Positions 1-8,476 of a stretch of 64,000 nt of DNA are shown in pieces. Origin of the DNA: Gordius sp. MW1 (taxonomy: Eukaryota; Nematomorpha; Gordioida; Gordea; Gordiidae); contig OZ038533.1 of assembly GCA_964036665.1 (NCBI GenBank), positions 5,788,413 through 5,852,412 on the forward strand. The letters are read 5' to 3'. The notes under the pieces were generated by a model that saw only the letters and a list, made by a program, of their open reading frames with translations, was not told the DNA's origin and did not search any database. Numbering within the stretch: position 1 is the stretch's first letter; every line of letters begins with the position of its first letter. Both the position numbers and the translations under genes were made by a program.

Positions 1-234
1 TTTTTTATATTTTATGTTATAATTACGCCTTTTGAGGATCTAACCTTAAAAAAGGTTTTTAAATGTTCTCATTGTTTTCCTGATATAAATGCTGCCGAAA
101 ATACTGGCAAAATTGCATATGTAAAATTAATTTTATTTTTTATCAAAAATCTTTAGGTAAAATCCATACATATGAAAAATATAAAACACGATCAGTAAAT
201 AAATAAAAAGCGTGACTACACTTCATCATCATCG
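1..234. other. AT-rich flank, no gene seen
   Basis: No open frame, splice-like exon or recognisable repeat end is visible. It lies just beyond the C-terminal end of the decayed reverse transcriptase that follows. Confidence 0.4.
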
Positions 235-1800
235 AGGGCCAGAGGCCAGGTGTCGGAACATTTCTTTATAATTGTATTTGGCTATTAAAATTCCTATTTT
301 TTGGCGCAAAAGAAAACTTGCTGAGAATTTTCCTCGGGAGATCTCTTTCCTATCAATTTAAAGAAGGCTAATTTGCCAAAAGTAGCGGAACAGGAAGCCA
401 CGATAGGGATAAAAATTTTAGAAGGAATTATATCACGATATTTATGAGTTTTGTGTGCTTCCGCTAGAGCTAATGGGTCAGCGTTATTGTTAGAGGGTGC
501 AAATACGTCGATGCAGGTAAAGTCCCAAGATAGGAACTTACCATCATCCCATATTGTGGATGTTCCAACGGGGCGCATTCTACCCTCAAGAGTGGGTTCT
601 GATGGTTCGAGAATAGAAGGGAAGTCGGCTTTTAGTAAAGCGGTTTGAATCAAAAGGTTGATCTTTTGATCGCGAATGAAACGGAATTTGTTATGTTTAC
701 AATGTAAGGGGTGATGGGCCCAAACATCAATTTGTTTCTTACAATTTTTACAAGTCAATTGCTTGCAAATTGGGATCCCCAGTCTCAAGGCGATCGCGTA
801 AGTAATTTCGGGGTTTGAGAGTAAGAGCCCAGAGAACTTGCTTGGAATGCATTCCAGCCATTCGTGACCAGAGTCAGTCGTTAGTGACTGAGATTGAAAT
901 GCTGTACGGCGTCACAACTCGAAAGTAGGTAAGCGACGGAGCGTGACATTATACTGGCATCTCAATCTCGTTGTTTGACTGAATTTGGAATAATGGTTTC
1001 TGGCATTACATTTTCGAGCCATGATGTTAAAGCTGTTTGCGTTAAAAATTTTACGTTTGGGTGGTCACTTTAAAAACGAGATCTTTAACTAGAATGTAAG
1101 ACGAGAGAAAGGCTAGTAGGCTAATGGTCAAAGGGGACCTTATTCCTAATCCTCCAAATTTAGTTGGAAGAGTGGCTTGTAACCAGCTAGTATCATTAAA
1201 AGATAAGTTTAAAATTTTTTCTAAGAGATTTTTAATTGTGGATTCGTATAATTTAAGAATATCTGTGTGTAAAAAAGCAGCAGCTGATCTAAAACAATGC
1301 TAAATCTTGGAAATATTAAAAAAGTTTTTTTTTCATAAAAAAAGCGTGATGTATTGGTAACAATTTTAAAAGTTCCATTTTTGAAGCCAAAAAAGCTAAA
1401 TGTTTATTTAAAAAGTCCTGCAAGCACGAATATCCGCCTATGGGTGAACCGACCGTAGAAAGTTTTTCCTTAGCCACGGTGAGATAAGGTTTAAAAATCG
1501 AATATTGGTCGCAAGCAGGTGGTTGTAAAATTTCGCATTTGGCATAGTTGAGCGATAGATTTAAAGGTACACAATAGTCTTTAATGATGGTGATGGCTTT
1601 GGCGACCTGATCATAGCTACCCCCGCCAAAGTCGCATCATCTAGGTACCACACGTGTAATGATAGATCGCACTGATTCTTAATTTGGTTAATAAATATCT
1701 TTATCCCGCAACAAAATAATGGTGGCCCAAGGGGATCACCAAGATTTTTTGGGGTTGTGGCAAAAAAATTTTTATAAAAACTTTGTTGCATAGTTTACTA
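235..1800 (-). mobile_element. Decayed non-LTR-type reverse transcriptase, palm to C-terminal domain
   Basis: Read on the minus strand in several frames, this is one degenerate RT gene. From its N-terminal side (high coordinates) it shows GDPLGPPLF followed by WYLDDATLAG, the RT catalytic YxDD region, at 1561-1791. Next come a KCEIL-type segment, a GSPIGG segment near 1430, a FGGLGIRSPLTISLLAF segment near 1140, and a last open stretch at 294-788. That stretch has paired cysteines (CKNCKKQ), HHPLHC and a WDFTCIDVFAP segment. This order is that of a family of invertebrate RT-like genes with a C-terminal region resembling a Cys/His plus nuclease-like fold. Frameshifts and stops break it at least three times, so it is dead. 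The 5' half of the RT is not visible. The exact clade is inferred, not established. Confidence 0.75.
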
Positions 1801-2379
1801 TTTGTATTATTTTTTTAAAATGTCAAAGATTCTTGTCAATATCCCCGTTCCATTTTGTGCTTTGACAATTCATTTGAACAAACTTATTATACCATGTGAA
1901 ATTTTCCATATTGTTTCAACTACATCACTTTGTTTTATTTATGAATAAATTTTATTTATTTTATGCCCTAAACATGAGGGTCTGAGACATACCAGTGTGA
2001 TGTTATTAGAAAAAATACACAAAGTAGTAGCGGAATTTTAAGTTTGTCCAACGTTTATGAGGGAAAATTTTTTCAATTGCGTTTGACCCATAGGTATCCA
2101 GGTTTTGGATTAGGAGGGAGCGAAAATGTTTTAAGTTCAATTAGGGGGGGGGGGCAAAACATAATTTTTTTTTAATTGTTAAGGGTTTTTGAAGTAAAAA
2201 TTTTTTTTGTCCCCAGCAAGGCAAAAAAGCTAGCTACGCCACTGGATATGTAGATGACTGGATATTAGTAATTGGTGTAAATTAAATACCCTTAAAAATG
2301 TAAATAAATAATACAGTCAATTTTTTTAGTCGTGTATGTATTTTTTGTATACCATTTAATAAAGATATCTAGTATTAGG
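1801..2379. other. Intergenic DNA with a decayed MITE scar
   Basis: No gene is seen. At about 2089-2244 a G-run segment ends in AGCTAGCTACGCCACTGG, the usual right end of the hAT-type MITEs of this window. The left end is too worn to define the borders. Confidence 0.4.
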
Positions 2380-2527
2380 TAGATCCATTCTAAAATAAAT
2401 ATCATTTACACAATAAATAAAAATTAAAAATGTAAAAACTGTGATGAAAGTTTGTTTATAATATAGCGCCATCTATATTTTGTATAATATTAATTCATTG
2501 ACGTTTGTTCAAATTTATAAACTACTG
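2380..2527 (+). repeat. Core fragment of P-like MITE (subfamily B)
   Basis: The segment, with a TATTTACACAA-like start, the AAAAATGTAAAAACTGTGATGAA motif area and 'atagcgccatct', recurs nearly unchanged at 53380-53515. In reverse it recurs at 29540-29690. It is the internal core of the subfamily B element. Both ends are missing here, and a complete subfamily A copy sits 30 bp further on. Confidence 0.65.
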
Positions 2528-2557
2528 AGTAGTGATGTTGATTTGCTCCAGTGAGCA

Positions 2558-3001
2558 CATGGACTACATAGACTGCCCATGTCATATGTTCCATATGGCA
2601 AATTGAGTGTGAAATTTGCCTCCATTTTGATGAACACTACCGTCCTATATAACTTAATGGCGTTTTGCGTTGTGCCGTTTTGTTCGAACAGGAGAGGAAA
2701 AGAAAAAAGGTTTTGATTCCATGAATAAATAAGATATTACAAAATATATGATATTTTTAAAAAATAAGATCAGTAAAACATTTCAGGCCTGAATGAAAGG
2801 AACGCCTAAAATTTTTAAAAATATCATACATTTTGTAATATCTTACTTATTTATGGAATCAAAACCATTTTTCTTTACCTCTCCTGTTCGAACAAAACGG
2901 CACAGCGCAAAACGCCATTATGTTAGGACGGTAGTGTTCATCAAAATGGCGGAAAAAACACACAAATTTTATACCGTGAAGAGCAGTCTATGTAGTCTAT
3001 G
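2558..3001. mobile_element. P-type MITE with THAP-coding inverted repeats, copy 1
   Basis: A 444-bp element flanked by a perfect 8-bp target duplication, AGTGAGCA at 2550-2557 and 3002-3009. The ends are near-perfect inverted repeats starting CATGGACTACATAGACTGC and ending GCAGTCTATGTAGTCTATG. The arms are about 200 bp long, so the whole element can fold back. Inside each arm, on the inward strand, is an open start MAFCVVPFCSNRRGKEK (2655-2706 in the left arm; MAFCAVPFCSNRRGKEK in the right arm). This matches the N-terminus of a THAP zinc finger (M-x-x-C-x4-C, then basic residues). Both reading frames stop at TGA after about 19 codons. THAP plus 8-bp duplications points to the P-element superfamily (inference). 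There is no transposase. Confidence 0.85.
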
Positions 3002-3009
3002 AGTGAGCA

Positions 3010-4583
3010 TTGCTCACTGTGAGCTCGGCCCCCTCACAAGCACTGTGTATCCTACTCTACTCATGAGGCTGTTGATGTATCAGATGCAAATGGAGAGGCG
3101 AAGGGGTAGTAGCAAAAAGTAACTCATGTATAGAGCTGTGTGCCTGAGCAGCATTATAAGTTAACTAACAGATTTAATATGAGCAAATGCTATGTGAGCA
3201 AGCAGTTTCTCTAAACTGCTCATAGCATCTCATATTATAATGTGATAATAAAAGCCTGCGATGAAATAAAGCCTGTTTTGTTTTAGTACATTGTGTTGTT
3301 CGACAATAATTATGGCTTTTTGAATAGGCGTAAGTGTGATTTCCTCATGGGGGGGGGGGGGGTTATAAAATTTTTAAGATAAATCTTTTTTGTAACTATT
3401 TTTTTTGGATCTATATGTTTTGTTTCCTAAAAGTTTAAAGTGATATTCGCGTAAAAATAATAAATTATAAAAAGTAAAATTCCAACAAATATTTTTTATA
3501 TATATATACAATGTAAAAATTATTTAAATTGAAAATCATGGGAGGGGTTCCAACCGAAAAACCACCCCCTCCCTACGCCAATGGCTATTTGTTATGAATC
3601 TATATTTTTTTAAGGCGATTTTTTTTGCAATTTTCTTTATATATGGCTAAAATATGTTTAACGATATTACAACTTATTTTTTATACATGCCAAAAATTTA
3701 TTTAATTATAAATTATTGAATTTTCTGTCTCACCCAGATGGTAATTTTGTTGACAATTTTAATATGGTTTAACTTTATATTTATCGTTTTTAAGAACAGA
3801 TATCAATGTTATAATTTTATTAATGGTGTGAACTAATTTTTTGTTCGATTTTCAATATATATATCTAAAAAAATTTTCAAAATTTATTTTTTATAAATGG
3901 CGAAATTATGTTTTAATGCATAAATATTTTTTTTGACATTTTTAATAGACTTAATGTTTCTAAATTTATATTTAATAATATTTTTAGTCCAGGTCACAAT
4001 GCAAAGTTTTATAAAAGATGGGAAATTTCGCTTTATAGAATATTCTATATCTATATAGATGGCTAAAATTTGTTTAATGAATTCAAAATTTACGCCTTTA
4101 TACATGCCAAAAATATGTTTTATTGTTTAAATATAAATTTTTGAATATTCTGTCTCACCCAAATGTTAATAAATTTTTTGACATTTTTAATATGGTTTTT
4201 TAAGCCAGGTTTTTTTGGGTTAAGCGAATAATAAAATGAGGAGAGAGGAGGACTTTTTAAAATAAGAATAACAACGTTTCATGCTATGAGAGATAGGGAA
4301 GAGGGGATAGGCGATATGTCACATCATAAGACATAATTAATTAACACATTCGTTTCGTTGAGCCAAATGGATGAGCAACTTGCTATCAGCAATTGCTCGT
4401 ACAAAACTACTTTTATTTAAAGTTGTTAACAAACTAATATTCCTACTGCTTGAGCTTGTATTTGCCGTTACAACTTAACCTCTTAAGCATTTTACCCCTT
4501 GATGACAAAGCTTATGCGTCCGAGCACATATGCTAGCTATGTGTTTACGTCCAAGTCGGAGCTTTAGAGCAACTTAACTACTA
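3010..4583. repeat. AT-rich region with degenerate direct repeats
   Basis: No gene is seen. A G-run MITE scar lies at about 3348-3590. Between 3640 and 4210 a unit recurs two to three times: a 'ggctaaaat..tgtttaa' segment near 3643 and 4059, a 'tacatgccaaaaat' segment near 3684 and 4102, and a 'ctgtctcaccca' segment followed by 'tttttaatatggttt' near 3725 and 4150. The spacing is about 415-425 bp. A third, poorer copy lies near 3895-3960. Confidence 0.55.
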
Positions 4584-4731
4584 TACTAGTTAGGAAGGTA
4601 AATTGACTGTTATGGCGCCAAATGACATGGTTAAAATAAAATACACCAGTTGTTGTCTTCAAAATGAAGGAAAATTTGGCACACAATATACCATATGGAA
4701 CATATGGCATGAGCAGTCTGTCTAGTCTATG
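4584..4731 (-). repeat. P-like MITE subfamily B, one end only
   Basis: It ends in GAGCAGTCTGTCTAGTCTATG, the family's terminal repeat. Inward it carries 'ccatatggaacatatggcatg', 'caccagttgttgtcttcaaaatg' and 'aaggtaaattgactgttat', exactly as in the copy ending at 53649. The other end is missing. Confidence 0.7.
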
Positions 4732-4739
4732 TATACAAC

Positions 4740-6164
4740 ACTTACTAATTAAATTGCCTAAAGCTTATAATTTTGCCTCTAACTCTATTATTGTCAAACT
4801 TATGTCTTTTATAATTCTACGACTATGCTTCGGTGCTTGCTGTTAAACTTATTGACCAACACGTTATTGTTTAATAGGTCCTTGTTATTTACTCAGTGGG
4901 ATAAAGGTGAGAAATTTTTAAGCTCCAGCAATTGATTTTTTAATTTTATATAGGATAAACGAATTTTCGGGGTTATTAGTAGCCTTGACAAAATTTTGTA
5001 TTTTCCACATAAATTTTTTTGGCTTTATATTTTGCATTAATTTAAGTTTTATCTTATAGAGGGATTTTTTTTATATAAAAACCGTCTATTGATTAAATTT
5101 TTATTAGCAATATAACATGTTAAATATTAAAATAAGGGTCGGGGCTATTCGGAGAGGGGCTAGTTCTAGCCATTTTTCATTATGTCTTACAAATGACAAG
5201 ATTTAAAATACAAAAATTTTGTTTATAATTTAGGGTAATTTAGAATAGAAATAGACTATGATTATACTATAAAAAGCGATTAAAAGTTTTTTTCCATTGC
5301 AGAATCTGTCTTTAAAGTGTACTTAAGTCAGATTGTCATATTGATCCTTTTTTTATTTGTATTATATAAAATAGTATCATATTACATTTGCATCTTCTAT
5401 GTTTTTTATAATTTAACAATCTTTTCATTGATTTGAGTTAGCATACACTAATAAGAAGTGAAAATATCAGGGTTAATCTTTCCTATGAACAGGGCTATAA
5501 CCAGCCCCGGGCACTTTTAAAATTTCTTGGATTTTGGATTTTTTTAAACTCAATTTTTGAAAAACTATAAACACCTTTTTAAAATTTTTTTTTCTTCTAG
5601 TAGAAATAGACTATGAAAATGTATTCCAATAAAAAAATTATAAAAATCTTTATAGTTTTTTTCAAAAGTGATTAAATTTTTCAGTGCCATTTATTCCCGG
5701 GTCTCCCCTACTAAAAACATTTTTCGGCTGCCATATGTCTGAACTTAAAGGCTCTAGATAATACTCAAAAATTCCATGAAATTGATCGTTTTTATAACAA
5801 GCTTTTAGCTCATCTTAAAATATAATTAATTTATGGTATTTTTATATCCTTTTACTTAAACATAAAATCTATTAACTTTTATTCGGGAAAATAATATTTA
5901 ACAACTCGATAAATACTAGTTTAATTAAATCTAACAAAATCTGGATCCGGGGACATAAATCATACAGAATAAAAAAATTAAGAGGGGGAAATAAATGAAC
6001 GAACAACCTCAGCTTTCACTTTCAATATTATAACGATAGAATTGTTGACGTTTAACGAATGGTAAAACATATATAAATAAAAATAATTAATTTCAAAAAT
6101 CGGCCTACAAATATTATTATTTCCTTTAACCTAGTTAATGTCAATAGAACATTAAACTTGGGCT
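4740..6164. other. AT-rich intergenic DNA, nothing recognised
   Basis: I see no exon, no conserved repeat end and no RNA gene in this stretch. Confidence 0.4.
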
Positions 6165-6200
6165 CAGTAGCGTAGCCAAATGGGGGGGGGGGGGTGAGCT
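6165..6200 (+). repeat. Left end of a hAT-type MITE
   Basis: CAGTAGCGTAGCCAAATGG followed by a G-run is the left terminus of the 'GCGTAGCC' family. No matching right end is found nearby. Confidence 0.45.
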
Positions 6201-6379
6201 TTTGAATTTTTTTTTTATGAATAGTAAATATATTATTAAATTAAATAAGACTATTTATGGTTCCATAAAAAACTAACAAATTATAGATGCTTTAAATGTT
6301 TATATATATTTTCCTATTTCCGAATTCACTTGCCAAAAAAACCTGAGCATCTTTGCCCTCCCACAACAAGTCAGTAGCA

Positions 6380-6550
6380 ATTTTATAAGTTAGGGAGGTA
6401 GTTCTCTTCGGAATTCTGAATACTTGATTTCCCATTCATATTTTGATAAATATTTTAGATATACATTCTTGCTATCTAAATAATTGCAAAAAAGGATTTT
6501 GACATGATTCAACTAGCAAATAACATTGCAACCAGTGGCACACCAAAAGG
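6380..6550 (+). repeat. Interspersed repeat C, partial copy
   Basis: It shares 'ggtagttctcttcgg', 'gaatacttgat' and 'aaggattttgacat' with copies at 17277-17665 and, in reverse, 30180-30690. No ends or coding content are recognised. Confidence 0.5.
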
Positions 6551-6714
6551 AATTTGTTGGGGATTTTTATCCGTTGAGTTAATAATTGTCTATAAAATTC
6601 GGGAATTTGTTATTAATATTAATTTATCAACTTTTGATTGGAGACCCCTAAATAAGAGGAAAAATGGTGTACAAACTATTTTTTGGAAAATTATTGGCTT
6701 TATATGGGCATGTA

Positions 6715-7050
6715 CATGGGCGTAGCCAGCTTTCGGATTAGGGGGAAGCGAGCAAAAAAAAAAAAAAGGTCTCGACTATCCAAATCCAAAAATTTTCCTC
6801 GAAAATTTTCCTGAGAGCAAAAAAAAAAAAAGGTGTCGACTATCCAGAGGGGGGGGGGCAGAGCAAAATTAGGGGGGAGCAGAGCAAAATTAGGGGGAGC
6901 AGAGCAAAATTAGGGGGGAGCAGAGCAAAATTAGGGGGGAGCAAAACATAATTTTTTTTTAATTCTTTAGGGTTTTTGTATTGAAATTTTTTTTTTTTAA
7001 ATTAGGGGGGAGCAGTCGCTCCCCCTTGCTCCCCCCTGGCTACGCCCATG
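6715..7050. mobile_element. hAT-type MITE with internal tandem subrepeats
   Basis: The ends are CATGGGCGTAGCCAG and CTGGCTACGCCCATG. The flanks GGCATGTA (6707-6714) and GGCATGTG (7051-7058) match at 7 of 8 positions, as expected of an aged 8-bp hAT duplication. The interior holds two copies of a block containing 'ggtctcgactatcc' or 'ggtgtcgactatcc' next to A-runs, and four to five copies of a 20-bp 'agggggagcagagcaaaatt' unit. The first block also occurs in the element at 40686-41013. Confidence 0.85.
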
Positions 7051-7214
7051 GGCATGTGGTACATAAAAATATGCAAGATATGTTAAACAATAATCATGTG
7101 AGATGGGCAATTAAATTGAATCCAGGATGGAATTTTCGTAAATTTAATAATATTTTAATATATTTTGAAATTGTTAAAAAGTTTAAAACAAGTTTAAAAG
7201 CCCAGATAATTTTT

Positions 7215-8126
7215 CATTAAATAGTGAAATTAGTCTTTTAAAGTAGTTCATTCCGCCTTTTACTCGATGTTGCAAACGAATTTATAATATCATCCGGGGA
7301 AATAACATTTATAAAGTCATGTTCTAAGCTCAATAAAGCTAAGGAAGATAACTTATCTTGTCCAATTATGGAACGAAGATAGTTTTAACCCATTTTAGCA
7401 ATGAGAACGATCCTTCGCATGAACATGAAGTTATTGGGATAGTTAAAATTATTTTAATCAAAATAATAAAATTTAGAAACACTATTAAGGGCAAAATTTT
7501 AATAAGTGAAAAATATCATTGCATTTAATTTTATTCGTAAAGAATTATATATATTACATAATTTGTTGCCATTAGTATTTCGGCATCTGGCAGTTTTAAT
7601 TCATAATGGTTAATTACTTCTGATAAAAGAGATATATGGCAAAAAAGGGGATGAAGGGTTTAAACCTTCCATGGGCGTAGCCGGGGGGGGGGCGGCCGCC
7701 CCCTCTAAATCTAATTTTTTTTTGAAATTTATTAAAATTATGGCTAAAATTGAAAAAATAATCATTTTGCCCCTCCCTAAATCATTATTGCCCCCCTCTA
7801 ATTCAAATGCTGGCTACGCTCATGAAACCTTTTAAGGACCTATATAAATTACAATTAATTTTCGAAAATCTTATGTTTATTTATGCTATTCTATCGATGA
7901 TAGGATAATATAAATCAATTTAAAAATCAATTAATGAATTGGTAGATTCAAAAGAGTAAAAAGTGTCATACTTTTTTGGTTTTTTAATACGTTTAGAAGG
8001 TACTAAATCAAAAATTGAAGCTAAATCTTTCGTCTTATTATAAAGAATTTGATGGTGATCCTCATTTCTAATATCATTTAAAGTTAATATTAGGCTATAA
8101 ACCGTTAAATTGGATTTATTAAACAA
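7215..8126 (-). mobile_element. hAT transposase relic (hATC dimerisation domain)
   Basis: On the minus strand, at 7215-7430, the frame (with shifts) reads IPITSCSCEGSFSLLKW, then SIIGQDKLSSLALLSLE and FINVISPDDIINSFA. This is the C-terminal hAT dimerisation pattern (P-x-S-x-x-x-E-x-S-F-S-x-L-K, then Q-x-x-L-x-x-L-x-x-L-S-x-E), closest in style to ZMYM1/DUF4371-type hATs. An upstream open piece at 7920-8126 includes LASIFDLVPSKRIKKPKKYD. A 155-bp MITE (7670-7824) interrupts the relic. Stops and shifts make it non-functional. Confidence 0.7.
7670..7824. mobile_element. Short hAT-type MITE inside the hAT relic
   Basis: The left end is CATGGGCGTAGCCGGGG and the right end is GCTGGCTACGCTCATG. The 8-bp flanks are AAACCTTC (7662-7669) and AAACCTTT (7825-7832), differing at one position. 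It is nested in the older hAT transposase relic. Confidence 0.8.
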
Positions 8127-8229
8127 AAATTTGGGCTTTATATTATAATTAAGTTATATTCAAAAACAAATTAATTATAATATTCATATATTTTTTCTTA
8201 ATTAAGATAAAATAAAAAAATTGGCTTAC

Positions 8230-8317
8230 GGGGCCCATGGGCCCAAGATTTTTCCCTTAGGGGGGGGGGGCCGGGGCCCGGTTTTTGCTCTTGGGGGGGC
8301 CCTAGCTACGCCACTGG
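8230..8317. repeat. Worn hAT-type MITE
   Basis: A GC-rich patch with long G-runs, unlike its surroundings, ends in CTAGCTACGCCACTGG, the family's right end. The left border is uncertain. Confidence 0.45.
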
Positions 8318-8476
8318 CTAAAACCTTTAATATATTAGATTTAAACTTATTACAAATAAAGAAATATGAAAGTTATGAATAGGTTAATTGTAGACAATGA
8401 TTGTTGAGAGAGTTTTTTTAATAATGCTTTAATTCAAAGATTAATTAACGACAAAGCGATTAATTCAAAAGGATCA

